Under the pieces are notes generated by a model. That model was not told where the DNA came from. It was given only the letters and a program-made list of their open reading frames with translations, and searched no databases. Positions 46,324-54,834 of a DNA stretch of 64,000 bases are shown here, in pieces; position 1 is the stretch's first letter, and every line of letters starts with the position of its first letter. The stretch comes from Gordonia shandongensis DSM 45094. Its GTDB lineage: Bacteria; Actinomycetota; Actinomycetes; Mycobacteriales; Mycobacteriaceae. The stretch is taken from positions 62,001 to 126,000 of the forward strand of contig NZ_AUHE01000001.1 of assembly GCF_000423025.1 (NCBI RefSeq), written 5' to 3'. Position numbers and translations under genes: made by a program.

Positions 46324-47436
46324 ATGAGTTCTCCCACCCGTCGACCCTCGGGACGGTCCGGCCCCCTCGCCGACGTCCGCGTGATCGAATTCGCCGGCAT
46401 CGGTCCCGGACCGCACGCCGCCATGCTGCTGGCCGACCTCGGCGCCGACGTGCTGCGGATCCAGCGGCCCGGCGAGCTCACCGCCGACGGCCGGACCGCC
46501 GATGCGCTGCTGCGCGGTCGCCGCATCGTGGAGGCCAACCTGAAGAACCCGGCCGACCGGGAGACCATCCTGGCGCTCGTCGCCAAGGCCGACGTGGTGA
46601 TCGAGGGCTTCCGCCCCGGTGTCATGGAGCGCCTCGGTTTCGGCCCCGACGACCTGCACGCCGTCAACCCGTCGCTGGTGTACGGCCGGATGACCGGGTG
46701 GGGGCAGGACGGTCCGCGTTCCGCGCTGGCCGGCCACGACATGAACTACATCTCGCTGACCGGGATGCTGCACGCCATCGGTCGCGCCGATGAGAAGCCC
46801 ACCCCGCCGCTGAACCTCGTCGGCGACTTCGGCGGCGGCTCGATGTTCCTCGTCATGGGGGTCCTGGCCGCACTCGTCGAGCGCGCCTCGTCCGGCAAGG
46901 GCGATGTCATCGACGCCGCGATGGTCGACGGCGCCTCGGCGCTCGGCCAGATGATGTGGGCCTTCCGCGGCACCGGGCTCTGGCAGGACCGTCGCGGCGT
47001 CAATCTGCTCGACACGGGCGCCCCGTACTACGAGGTCTACGAGACCTCCGACGGCAAGTGGATGGCCGTCGGTGCGATCGAGCCGCAGTTCTACGCCGAG
47101 CTCATCTCGGGGCTGGGCCTGGACCCGGAGTCCCTGCCGCACCAGAACGACTTCTCGAAGTGGGGCGAACTCAAGGCGATCTTCACCGAGACCTTCAAGA
47201 CCAAGACCCGCGACGAGTGGGCCGAGATCTTCGACGGGACCGACGCGTGCACGTCGCCGATCCTCGACTTCACCGAGGCACCGGCCGATCCGCATCTCGC
47301 CGCCCGCGGCACGCTGGTGGAGATCGACGGTGTGATGCAGGCGCAGGTGGCGCCTCGCTTCTCTCGGTCGGCGACGCAGACGCCGACCGGTCCGGCCCGC
47401 GAGGCCACCGATCCCGCCGCGGTCTGGCAGGACTGA
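46324..47436 (+). CDS. mcr: Alpha-methylacyl-CoA racemase (family III CoA-transferase fold)
   Basis: 370 residues. Interconverts 2R/2S-methylacyl-CoA, needed for beta-oxidation of sterol side chains and branched fatty acids. Catalytic residues align with M. tuberculosis MCR: His138 (GHDMNYISL), Asp168 (VGDFGGGS) and Glu253 (GAIEPQFY), a constant shift of 12 from His126/Asp156/Glu241. It is inserted, with the SDR, between mftE and mftD on the opposite strand. Confidence 0.88.
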   Translation: MSSPTRRPSGRSGPLADVRVIEFAGIGPGPHAAMLLADLGADVLRIQRPGELTADGRTADALLRGRRIVEANLKNPADRETILALVAKADVVIEGFRPGVMERLGFGPDDLHAVNPSLVYGRMTGWGQDGPRSALAGHDMNYISLTGMLHAIGRADEKPTPPLNLVGDFGGGSMFLVMGVLAALVERASSGKGDVIDAAMVDGASALGQMMWAFRGTGLWQDRRGVNLLDTGAPYYEVYETSDGKWMAVGAIEPQFYAELISGLGLDPESLPHQNDFSKWGELKAIFTETFKTKTRDEWAEIFDGTDACTSPILDFTEAPADPHLAARGTLVEIDGVMQAQVAPRFSRSATQTPTGPAREATDPAAVWQD

Positions 47437-47468
47437 GAGGTCGCCCGGCAGCGACCCCGACCGCGAAT

Positions 47469-47482
47469 TAGAACGTGTTACA
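47469..47482. promoter_or_regulatory. KstR-type operator before the mycofactocin SDR
   Basis: TAGAACGTGTTACA matches the KstR consensus TnnAACnnGTTnnA at all fixed positions. It lies 37 bp upstream of the SDR start codon. KstR represses cholesterol-catabolism genes (established). The assignment rests on motif match only. Confidence 0.6.
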
Positions 47483-47518
47483 GTTGCCGCGTCATACCGA
47501 CGAGGAGAGGCAACGAGC

Positions 47519-48319
47519 ATGGGGCAGTTCGACGGTCAGGTCGTCTACATCACCGGCATCGCACGAGGCCAGGGCCGTAACCACGCCCTGCGATTCGCAC
47601 GCGAGGGCGCGGCGGTCATCGGCATGGACATCGCCGCGCCCGTCGCCGACCACATGACCTATCCGCCGTCGACGCCCGACGACTTCGACGAGACCGTCCG
47701 TCTCGTCGAAGAGGCGGGCGGCGCCATCCTGGCGCGCCGCGGCGACACCCGCGACCTCGCTTTCCAGCAGGAGCTCATCGCCGAGGGCACGGCGCGCTTC
47801 GGTCGACTCGACCACGTGGTCGCGAACGCCGGCATCCTCACCTGGGGCCTCACCTGGGAACTCTCCGAGGAACAGTTCTCCGACGTCGTCGACGTCAACC
47901 TCGTCGGCACCTGGAAGACCCTCAAGGCCGCCATCCCGGCGATGCTCGAAGCGGGCAACGGCGGGAGCATCACGGTGATCTCATCGGTCGCCGGACTCAA
48001 GGCGATGCCCGTGCAGGCGTCGTACTCGGCCTCCAAATTCGGCCTGCGCGGTCTGGCCCAGACCGCCGCCAAGGAACTGGGACCGCGCAGGATCCGCGTG
48101 AACACCGTGCACCCGTACGCCGTCCACACCCCGATGGGCCTCGAAGACACCTCCGCGATGAAGGCCTTCGAGGACTACGGGATGCACTTCCCGTCGCTGC
48201 TCGGCCACTACCCCGTCGCCTCCCTCGACGACCTGTCGGACGCGGTCCTCTACCTCGCGACCGCCAAGTCCGTCACCGGCGCCGAGTTCCAGATCGACAT
48301 GGGCCACTCGAAGGTCTGA
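47519..48319 (+). CDS. Mycofactocin-coupled SDR oxidoreductase
   Basis: 266 residues, ATG after GAGGAGAGG. A classical Rossmann SDR: TGIARGQG (cofactor loop) at ~12, NAG at ~104, and the catalytic Ser-Tyr-Lys (VISSVAG ... YSASK). It has the insert after the second strand (MDIAAPVADHMTYPPSTPDD) that marks mycofactocin-coupled SDRs (TIGR03971 type), which hold NAD(P) tightly and need mycofactocin to turn over. It is read opposite to mftA-D and starts behind a KstR-type box, so its substrate may be a sterol or alcohol (inference). Confidence 0.88.
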   Translation: MGQFDGQVVYITGIARGQGRNHALRFAREGAAVIGMDIAAPVADHMTYPPSTPDDFDETVRLVEEAGGAILARRGDTRDLAFQQELIAEGTARFGRLDHVVANAGILTWGLTWELSEEQFSDVVDVNLVGTWKTLKAAIPAMLEAGNGGSITVISSVAGLKAMPVQASYSASKFGLRGLAQTAAKELGPRRIRVNTVHPYAVHTPMGLEDTSAMKAFEDYGMHFPSLLGHYPVASLDDLSDAVLYLATAKSVTGAEFQIDMGHSKV

Positions 48320-48326
48320 ACCGCCG

Positions 48327-49544
48327 CTACGCGCCGAAGACCTGCTCGAATCCGTCGGGGATGATCAGATCTTCGCGCGAGAGGTCCGCGACGTCGGCCC
48401 GCCCGAGCCCCATCATGGTCGAGTCGACGCCCATCTGCATGAGGTCGAGGACGTTCTCCACGCCGGCCTGACCGTTGGCCGCGAGTCCCCACAGGTACGC
48501 GCGGCCGATCATCACCGCCTTGGCGCCGAGTGCGAGCGCCTTGACCACGTCGCTGCCCCGACGGATGCCGCCGTCGAGCAGCACGTCCAGATCCCGGCCG
48601 ACGGCGTCGGCGATCGGTCCCAGCACACGGATCGTGGCCGGGGTGCCGTCGAGGTTGTTGCCGCCGTGGTTCGAGACCGAGATGGCCGTGGCCCCGATGT
48701 CGACCGCGCGCTTGGCGTCGTCGAGCCGGGTGATGCCCTTGACCATGAACTCGCCGTCCCACTGCTCGCGCAGCCACTGCAGGTCCTCCCACGTCGGCGG
48801 AGGCGTGTTCATCCACTGACCGTAGGCGCCGAAGAAGGTCGGCCCCTGCTGACCGCGATCGACGAGGTTGGGTGCCGACAGATCCGGGATCTGCACCCGG
48901 CCGTCGCGGATCCAGTCGAGGGCGTACCGCGGCCGGACCGCGATCTCCGGCGCCAGTTTGGCCAACGCCCGCAGATCGACCTTCTCCGGGATGTCCGGCG
49001 ACCCCCAGTCGCGGCCGACGTTGAACACCCAGTCGGTCGTGACGATGAGCCCCTTGCAGCCGGCCTCACGCGCACGCTGGGCGCGCTCCAGGATCTCCTC
49101 GCGGTCACCGAGCCAGTAGATCTGGAAGAACACCTTGTCGTTGACGGCGGTGACCTCTTCGACGGGCCGGCTCGCGAAGCTCGACAGGCCCATCGCCGTC
49201 CCGCGCGCCGCAGCGGCCCGGGAGACCGCCACCTCGCCGTCGGGGTCGACGGCCTGCACGCCGGTCGGCGAGATCATCACCGGGAACGGCAGGTCCTGCC
49301 CCATCACCCGCGTCGAGAGGTTGCGCTCGGGCTTCACGCCGACGACGTGCGGCGCGAACCCCAGCTCCGAGAAGGCGTCGATGTTGTCACTGAGCGTCAC
49401 GCCGCCCTGGGTTCCGGCGACCAGCGACGAGTACACCGACTTCGGCAGCCGCTTGCGCGCACGCCGCTGCGCTTCGAGCACGGTCTCGAACCACGGATTA
49501 CGGCGCCACGGGTTCTTCTCCATCACCTCGGAGAATTTGGACAT
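48327..49544 (-). CDS. mftD: Mycofactocin FMN-dependent oxidoreductase MftD
   Basis: 405 residues (MSKFSEVMEKNPWRRNPWFE). A lactate-dehydrogenase/glycolate-oxidase-like TIM barrel with the active-site SNHGGNNLDGTPA and phosphate-binding LDGGIRRGSDVVKALALGA. MftD converts the cleaved AHDP to premycofactocin (established). The 72-bp gap to mftC is mostly a 17-bp tandem repeat. Confidence 0.94.
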   Translation of the reverse strand: MSKFSEVMEKNPWRRNPWFETVLEAQRRARKRLPKSVYSSLVAGTQGGVTLSDNIDAFSELGFAPHVVGVKPERNLSTRVMGQDLPFPVMISPTGVQAVDPDGEVAVSRAAAARGTAMGLSSFASRPVEEVTAVNDKVFFQIYWLGDREEILERAQRAREAGCKGLIVTTDWVFNVGRDWGSPDIPEKVDLRALAKLAPEIAVRPRYALDWIRDGRVQIPDLSAPNLVDRGQQGPTFFGAYGQWMNTPPPTWEDLQWLREQWDGEFMVKGITRLDDAKRAVDIGATAISVSNHGGNNLDGTPATIRVLGPIADAVGRDLDVLLDGGIRRGSDVVKALALGAKAVMIGRAYLWGLAANGQAGVENVLDLMQMGVDSTMMGLGRADVADLSREDLIIPDGFEQVFGA

Positions 49545-49560
49545 GGGAGCATCTCTCTTC

Positions 49561-49622
49561 GTCGAACAGTCAGGGTTGTCGAACAGTAAGGGTTGTCGAA
49601 CAGCGGGGTCGAACGGTCAGGG
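49561..49622. repeat. 17-bp tandem repeat between mftC and mftD
   Basis: Units GTCGAACAGTCAGGGTT, GTCGAACAGTAAGGGTT, a shortened unit and GTCGAACGGTCAGGGGG. The last unit contains the mftC stop codon (49619-49617). The first unit keeps a TGA on the minus strand, the middle two do not. Confidence 0.9.
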
Positions 49623-50849
49623 GGTGAACCCGGCGAGCGGGTTCTCATCGCAGTCGCGCGAGGGCGGCCGGGTCATCAGCGTCAGCGGTACGCCCCGCGA
49701 ATGATCCTTGTTGGCCGTCGGCATGGTCCGTTCACCGGCGAGGAGTTCCTCGCCGTAGCCCTGCACGCACTCCGGGTCCGGTCCGTCGAGCGGGAGCCCG
49801 GTGAAGAACTTGGCCGCCATGCACCCGCCGCGGCAGGCGTCGAAGTGCGCGCAGCTGCTGCACGCACCGGCGCTCTGCGGCTCACGCAGATCGGTGAACA
49901 GCTCCGAGTTCTGCCAGATCTCCTGGAAGCCGCCGCCGGTCGTGACGTTGCCCGCCAGGAAGTTCTCGTGGATCGCGAACGGGCAGGCGTAGACGTCGCC
50001 GACCGGGTCGATCAGACACACCACGCGACCCGCGCCGCACAGATTGAGCCCGGGCAGCGATCCACCGGCCTCACCGAACGCCGACAGGTGGAAGAACGAG
50101 TCGCCGGTGAGCACACGATCGCCGTGCGCCACGAGCCAGTCGTACAGCTCGCGCTGCTGCTCCGGAAGCGGATGCAGATCGTCCCAGACGTCGGCCCCGC
50201 GACCCGAGGGGCGCAGTCGGGTGATGCGCAGGGTGGCGCCGAAGCCGTCGGCCAGCGCTTTGAACTCGTCGAGCTGCGAGACGTTGTGGCGGGTCACGAC
50301 GACGCTGATCTTGGCATCGGTGAAACCGGCGTTCTTCAGGTTCTCCAGGGCGCGGACCGCCATGTCGAACGAACCGGGACCGCGCACCGCGTCGTTGACC
50401 TCGGCGGTCGCTCCGTCGAGCGAGATCTGCACGTCCACGTAATCCGACGCGGCGAGTCGCTGCGCCACCTGCTCGTCGATCCGCAGACCGTTGGTGGAGA
50501 ACTTGACGCCCACCTGGTGGTCGGTGGCGTAGTCGACGAGCTCCCAGAAGTCCGGTCGCACCGTCGGTTCGCCGCCGCCGATGTTCACGTAGAACACCTG
50601 CATGCGCTGCAACTCGTCGATGATGGCCTTGCACTGCTCGGTCGACAGCTCGCGGGGGTCGCGTTTGCCCGAGCTCGACAGACAGTGCACGCACGCCAGG
50701 TTGCAGGCGTAGGTCAGCTCCCAGGTGAGGCAGATCGGCGCGTCGAGGCCGCGCTCGAACTGGTCGACGAGGCGCCCGACCTTCAGCGGCGGGGTGGTCG
50801 ATGGCATACCGAGATCCTCGGTGGCGGGCCGGGTTTCCAGGGTGGTCAC
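49617..50849 (-). CDS. mftC: Mycofactocin radical SAM maturase MftC
   Basis: 410 residues from a GTG at 50849. The radical-SAM cluster CNLACVHC provides Cys49, Cys53 and Cys56, GGGEPT follows, and the C-terminal SPASM region (~270-350) contains the auxiliary-cluster cysteines (CLIDPVGDVYACPF; CSSCAHFDACRGGC). MftC decarboxylates and crosslinks the C-terminal Val-Tyr of MftA (established). It starts 4 bp after mftB. Confidence 0.95.
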   Translation of the reverse strand: MTTLETRPATEDLGMPSTTPPLKVGRLVDQFERGLDAPICLTWELTYACNLACVHCLSSSGKRDPRELSTEQCKAIIDELQRMQVFYVNIGGGEPTVRPDFWELVDYATDHQVGVKFSTNGLRIDEQVAQRLAASDYVDVQISLDGATAEVNDAVRGPGSFDMAVRALENLKNAGFTDAKISVVVTRHNVSQLDEFKALADGFGATLRITRLRPSGRGADVWDDLHPLPEQQRELYDWLVAHGDRVLTGDSFFHLSAFGEAGGSLPGLNLCGAGRVVCLIDPVGDVYACPFAIHENFLAGNVTTGGGFQEIWQNSELFTDLREPQSAGACSSCAHFDACRGGCMAAKFFTGLPLDGPDPECVQGYGEELLAGERTMPTANKDHSRGVPLTLMTRPPSRDCDENPLAGFTP

Positions 50850-50853
50850 AGAA

Positions 50854-51195
50854 TCACTCCGATGTCGGGGACGGCTGGTCGTCGACCGGGACGATCATCC
50901 CGGAGGCGCTCAGCGATGCGAGCGCCTGGAGGTACGGGGGACGGTCGGCGTCGGCGATCCCGGTGGCCGCCAGCGCATCGTCCGCGCTGCGATGGTCGGC
51001 GAGGGAGCGCACGAGATCGACGACGACGAGGTTCTTCAGGAACGAGAGCTTGCGAGTTCCGAAGTGGTACAGGAGGGCGCCGAACGGCTCGGGCCGCAGT
51101 GCGACCTTGGGGTTGAGCCGCCATGCGCGTGCGGTGTCGAAGGCCTTGCTTCCGGCGGCCGAGCCGCCGGAAGCAAGGGGTGATGCCGTCGCCAT
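50854..51195 (-). CDS. mftB: Mycofactocin peptide chaperone MftB
   Basis: 113 residues from an ATG that shares its A with the mftA stop (TGATG). After a variable Gly/Ser/Ala-rich start it has the PqqD-like RiPP-recognition sequence AWRLNPKVALRPEPFGALLY and HFGTRKLSFLKNLVVVDLV. MftB delivers MftA to MftC (established). A perfect 16-bp inverted repeat at 51144-51178 covers codons ~6-18, in the variable region. Confidence 0.93.
   Translation of the reverse strand: MATASPLASGGSAAGSKAFDTARAWRLNPKVALRPEPFGALLYHFGTRKLSFLKNLVVVDLVRSLADHRSADDALAATGIADADRPPYLQALASLSASGMIVPVDDQPSPTSE
51144..51178 (-). promoter_or_regulatory. Intragenic 16-bp hairpin just after the mftA-mftB junction
   Basis: CCTTGCTTCCGGCGGC, a 3-nt loop, and its exact complement. 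It begins 17 nt inside mftB. A stable hairpin here could dampen transcription past mftA or protect the mftA end of the message, giving more MftA than enzyme (inference). No U-tract follows. Confidence 0.6.
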
Positions 51196-51287
51196 CAGTA
51201 GACGCCGCACATTCCGTCGATGGACACTTCCTCCACCAGCGACTCAGCCACCAGATCCTGCTGAGTCGAATCAGCCTGCTCGGCCAT
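51195..51287 (-). CDS. mftA: Mycofactocin precursor peptide MftA
   Basis: 30 residues; too short for an ORF list but unmistakable: it begins MAEQADSTQQDLVAES and ends in the invariant IDGMCGVY, whose last Val-Tyr becomes the cofactor core. AAGGAGG lies ~8 bp before the ATG. It is first in mftA-B-C-D and divergent from mftR. Confidence 0.95.
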   Translation of the reverse strand: MAEQADSTQQDLVAESLVEEVSIDGMCGVY

Positions 51288-51316
51288 ATGAACCAACCTC
51301 CTTCACGGGTACTGAT

Positions 51317-51370
51317 GTGGTTCGGTTCACACCATAATGGCACCGGGTGCATAATCACCAGTGGTTCAGT
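51317..51370. promoter_or_regulatory. mftA-mftR intergenic control region
   Basis: Two direct copies of GTGGTTC(G/A)GT (51317-51326 and 51361-51370) lie exactly 44 bp apart, about four DNA turns, around GCACCGGGTGC, an 11-bp inverted repeat (51340-51350). CATAAT occurs twice in between (51333, 51350) and could be -10 elements for the two directions. MftR is known to repress the mftA promoter; these are candidate sites. Confidence 0.45.
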
Positions 51371-51464
51371 GAAATCGATCTCCCGTACCATCGATGACCG
51401 GCGATTACGTCCCGGCGATCACATCGAGAACGGCGCCGGGAGGTCACGACACGAGGGGGCGAAG

Positions 51465-52073
51465 ATGTCCAGAGCCGCACGCGGCGGGGTGCTGAGCGGA
51501 CGTCCGGCCGCGACGACTCGCGGCCGGCTGAGCAGCATCGCCATCGATCTGTTCACCGAGCACGGCTTCGACGAGACCAGCGTCGACGACATCGCCGCGG
51601 CGGCGGGGATCGCCCGCCGGACCCTCTTTCGCTACTACCCCTCCAAGAACTCCCTGCCGTGGGGTGAGTTCGACGAGCATCTCGACGGCCTGCGGGACCT
51701 GTTGCGCGCCAGCGCCGACGCTCCGCTCGGCCGCCAACTGCGCGACGCCCTGATCGCATTCAACACCGTCGGGGAGGCCGAGGTCACCGAGCATCGGCGC
51801 CGGATGACACTCCTGCTCGGGGTCCCCGCCCTGCAGGCGCACTCGATGCTCATGTACGCCGACTGGCGACAGGTGATCGCCGAGCACTGCGCCGCCCGAC
51901 TGGGGTCGACCCCGGAGTCGCACACCCCGCAGACGATCGCGTGGATGACGCTCGGCGTGGCCCTGGCCGCCTACGAGCAGTGGCTCCACGAACCCGACGC
52001 CGACCTCACGGACCTGATCGGCGCCGGCGGCGACATCCTGATCGCGGGCGTGTCGTCGCTGACGGCGGGGTGA
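51465..52073 (+). CDS. mftR: TetR-family regulator MftR
   Basis: 202 residues from the ATG at 51465 after GAGGGGGCG; an upstream extension of the frame crosses the mftA promoter and is rejected. The helix-turn-helix (~15-62) reads IAIDLFTEHGFDETSVDDIA then GIARRTLFRYYPSKNSLPWG, typical of MftR. It is known to respond to long-chain acyl-CoA in mycobacteria (literature). Divergent from mftA. Confidence 0.9.
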   Translation: MSRAARGGVLSGRPAATTRGRLSSIAIDLFTEHGFDETSVDDIAAAAGIARRTLFRYYPSKNSLPWGEFDEHLDGLRDLLRASADAPLGRQLRDALIAFNTVGEAEVTEHRRRMTLLLGVPALQAHSMLMYADWRQVIAEHCAARLGSTPESHTPQTIAWMTLGVALAAYEQWLHEPDADLTDLIGAGGDILIAGVSSLTAG

Positions 52074-52122
52074 TCCGGGCGCCGGCGCCTGTGCCACACT
52101 CGATGGCGCTGCTACCCTGATG

Positions 52123-52136
52123 TAGAACACGTTCTA
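52123..52136. promoter_or_regulatory. KstR-type operator before kshB
   Basis: TAGAACACGTTCTA matches TnnAACnnGTTnnA at all fixed positions and is a near-perfect palindrome. It starts 5 bp downstream of a plausible -10 (TACCCT, 52112-52117), so binding would block transcription start. Confidence 0.75.
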
Positions 52137-52181
52137 GTTTGTCCGGCTTCGCGCCGGCCCGATTGCACAGAGAGTCACCGG

Positions 52182-53240
52182 ATGACTGAGCTGACCCCGC
52201 ACAGCACGCGAAGCGCGATCCTGACCGTCGCCGAGGTGATCGACGAGACCGCCGACGCGCGTTCCATCGTCTTCGACATCCCCGAACTCCATTCGGACAA
52301 GTTCGCCGACTACCTCCCCGGACAGTTCCTCACCCTCCGCATCCCCAGCGACCGGACCGGTTCGGTGGCACGGTGCTACTCGCTCTCGTCGGCGCCCCGC
52401 CACGATGCGCGCCCCAAGGTCACGGTCAAGCGCACCCCCGACGGCTACGGCTCCAACTGGATCTGCGACAACCTCGCCGCCGGCACCCTCATCGAGGCGC
52501 TGCCGCCGTCGGGTCAGTTCACGCCCGCGAACATCCACGCCCCACTGCTGCTCATCGCCGCCGGGTCGGGTGTCACCCCCGTGATGTCGATCCTCAAACA
52601 CGCGCTGGCCGACGGCACCGGCCCGGTGACCTTCTTCTACGCCAACCGCAGCGAGACCGAGGTGATCTTCGCCGAGGAGCTCCGGACCCTGCAGGCCAAG
52701 CACCCCGGCCGCCTCACGCTCGTCCACTGGCTGGAGTCGGTGCAGGGCCTGCCGACCGCGCGGACCCTTGCGACCTTCTTCGCGCCGATGGCGCGGACGC
52801 ACAGCGCCTACGTGTGCGGTCCCGGCCCCTTCATGGACGCCGTCCACGAAGGCCTCGCCAAGGCGAAGTTCGAGCACCGCGACGTGCACACCGAGATCTA
52901 CAACTCGCTCTCCGGCGATCCGTTCGAGGACATCGAGCTCGAGGAGGTCTCCGAGGAGGAGGCCGCCGCGGCCGCCGAGGTCGAGGTGGAACTCGACGGA
53001 GAGACCCACACGCTCAGCTGGCCTCGCTCGCGCACTCTCGTCGACATCATGCTCGCCGCCGGCCTCGACGCCCCGTACTCCTGCCAGGAGGGCGAGTGCG
53101 GCTCGTGCGCCTGCACCCTGGTCGAGGGCTCGGTCGACATGGCGGTCACCGGTGCCCTCGATCCCGACGACATCGAAGACGGCTACATCCTGGGCTGCCA
53201 GGCCACGCCGACTTCGGACAACCTCAAGATCGAGTTCTGA
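52182..53240 (+). CDS. kshB: 3-ketosteroid 9-alpha-monooxygenase, ferredoxin reductase KshB
   Basis: 352 residues, ATG after GAGAGTC. FAD/NADH-binding reductase domains (~12-235; RCYSLSSAP for FAD, IAAGSGVTPVMSIL for NAD) are followed by an acidic linker and a plant-type [2Fe-2S] domain with Cys-x4-Cys-x2-Cys (CQEGECGSC) and a final Cys (LGCQA). KshB supplies electrons to KshA, which opens the steroid ring system. The KstR-type operator upstream supports this over other reductases of the class. Confidence 0.88.
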   Translation: MTELTPHSTRSAILTVAEVIDETADARSIVFDIPELHSDKFADYLPGQFLTLRIPSDRTGSVARCYSLSSAPRHDARPKVTVKRTPDGYGSNWICDNLAAGTLIEALPPSGQFTPANIHAPLLLIAAGSGVTPVMSILKHALADGTGPVTFFYANRSETEVIFAEELRTLQAKHPGRLTLVHWLESVQGLPTARTLATFFAPMARTHSAYVCGPGPFMDAVHEGLAKAKFEHRDVHTEIYNSLSGDPFEDIELEEVSEEEAAAAAEVEVELDGETHTLSWPRSRTLVDIMLAAGLDAPYSCQEGECGSCACTLVEGSVDMAVTGALDPDDIEDGYILGCQATPTSDNLKIEF

Positions 53241-53265
53241 TCCGCCGGGGACCTAGACTGACGGC

Positions 53266-53727
53266 ATGTCGAACGACCGCCTCGCCCGCGTCCTGTCCCT
53301 GATCCTGTTGGTCCCCGGAGTCCTGCACTTCGTCGCCCCCAAGCCGTTCGACTCGATCGTGCCCGACGAACTGCCCGGTGAGCCGCGCGCATGGACCCAC
53401 GCGTCCGGCGCCGCCGAGATCGCCCTCGGCGCCGCGGTGCTGGCACCGCGGACCCGCCGCCGCGCCGCAGGCCTCGCCGCCGCCCTGTTCGTCGCGGTCT
53501 TCCCCGCCAACGTCAACATGATCCGACTCTGGGTGAACCAGAGCGCGGCCATGAAATGGCTCGCGTGGGGGCGCCTGCCACTGCAGATCCCCCTGATCGG
53601 CCTGGCGCTCGCCGTCCGCCGCGGGGCGCCGATCAGTCCAGGAGCGTCGAGATCGGGGTCGGCGACACCAGGTACTGGCGCGCCTTCATCAGTCTGCCGA
53701 CGCGGCCGGCGCCGACCACCCCGGTGA
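53266..53727 (+). CDS. DoxX-family membrane protein
   Basis: 153 residues. TAGACT (53254-53259) ends 6 bp before the ATG, so it is probably leaderless. Four membrane helices are seen (~8-25, 48-65, 70-90, 103-118), with 'LVPGVLHFVAPKPFDSIVP' as in DoxX-like proteins. The last ~30 residues are Arg/Gly/Ser/Pro-rich and overlap the convergent flavoprotein gene by 95 bp, so the natural end may have been lost by a frameshift (possible). Confidence 0.7.
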   Translation: MSNDRLARVLSLILLVPGVLHFVAPKPFDSIVPDELPGEPRAWTHASGAAEIALGAAVLAPRTRRRAAGLAAALFVAVFPANVNMIRLWVNQSAAMKWLAWGRLPLQIPLIGLALAVRRGAPISPGASRSGSATPGTGAPSSVCRRGRRRPPR

Positions 53728-54826
53728 GCAGTCCCTCGCGCGAGTAGTACGCGAGGAACTTGCGCCCGTCGTCGTCGACCACGTGGACCTCGTCGTCGGC
53801 GCGCGGCGACCCGAGCATCTGAAACTTGAGGCCGTACTGGTCACTCCAGAAGTACGGAACCACCTGGTGGGTGATCGCGTGCTCGAGGAGATGCGCCGCC
53901 GTCAGCGCCGCATGGTCGACGGTGTGGGTCCAGTGTTCGACGCGGTGCGGGGTCCCGTCGGCGTCGTGCCAGTTGGCGCAGTCGCCCACCGCGTAGACGT
54001 CGGGCACGGACGTGCGCCCCACACCGTCGCAGGCCACGCCGCCTCCCGATGCGCGGTCGGCGATCTCGATCCCCGATCCCGCCAGGTAGTCGAGGTCGGG
54101 GTAGCCGCCGATGCCGGCCACCACCAGATCGGCCGCCACGCGCGACCCGTCGGACAGGGCCACCCCCGACGCGCGGCCGTCCGCGACGAGCACCTCGTCG
54201 ACACCGACGCCGACACGCAGATCGACGCCCGCCTCGCGATGGCGTCGCGTCACCATCTCGCTGACGGTGACGCCGAGCGCTGCGGACAACGGTGCGGGCG
54301 TCGGCTCGATCAGCGTGACGGGGACCCCGAGCGAATGCAGGCTCGCCGTGACCTCGCAACCGATGAAACCCGCGCCGATCACCGCGACACGGGACGCCGA
54401 GCCGATCGCGTCGCGCAGCGCCAGCGCGTCGTCGACGGTGCGGATCACGTGCACTCCGGCGACCCCGTCGGTGCCCGGGAAGCGACGGGCGACGAGACCG
54501 GTGGCGAGCACCAGCGTCCCGTACTCGATGCGCTCGATGCCGGCGCCGGACTCGACGGTGACGGTGTGCGTCCCCGGATCGACCGCCGTCACCCGCGTGG
54601 ACGTCCGCAGGTCGATGTCCGCGTCCGCGAAGAAGTCGGCCGGCTTCAGGTCCACCCGCTCATCGACCCCGGTGAGCACGGTCTTCGACAGCGGCGGCCG
54701 ATCGTACGGCGGATGGGGTTCGGCACCGAGCATCGTCACCGGCCCCGCATGTCCGCCGTTGCGGAGATTCTCCGCCAGCCGCACGCCCCCGAGTCCAGCC
54801 CCCACGATCACCACCGGTGACTTCAT
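53633..54826 (-). CDS. Ferredoxin reductase-like FAD/NAD oxidoreductase
   Basis: 397 residues from the ATG at 54826 (MKSPVVIVGAGLGGVRLAEN). FAD motif VIVGAGLGGVR at ~6, NAD motif VAVIGAGFIGCE at ~150, and VYAVGDCANW near the second FAD site: the rhodocoxin/putidaredoxin-reductase type. Such enzymes feed electrons to ferredoxins that serve P450s; a P450 is 4 kb away, but a dedicated ferredoxin is not in the window. It follows the Mam-like operon by 63 bp of repeats. Confidence 0.85.
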   Translation of the reverse strand: MKSPVVIVGAGLGGVRLAENLRNGGHAGPVTMLGAEPHPPYDRPPLSKTVLTGVDERVDLKPADFFADADIDLRTSTRVTAVDPGTHTVTVESGAGIERIEYGTLVLATGLVARRFPGTDGVAGVHVIRTVDDALALRDAIGSASRVAVIGAGFIGCEVTASLHSLGVPVTLIEPTPAPLSAALGVTVSEMVTRRHREAGVDLRVGVGVDEVLVADGRASGVALSDGSRVAADLVVAGIGGYPDLDYLAGSGIEIADRASGGGVACDGVGRTSVPDVYAVGDCANWHDADGTPHRVEHWTHTVDHAALTAAHLLEHAITHQVVPYFWSDQYGLKFQMLGSPRADDEVHVVDDDGRKFLAYYSREGLLTGVVGAGRVGRLMKARQYLVSPTPISTLLD

Positions 54827-54834
54827 CACACCTC

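Noticed and set aside
51123-51464. Upstream extension of mftR to about 51123
   Set aside because: It would overlap mftA and the shared control region; the ATG at 51465 has a strong ribosome-binding site.
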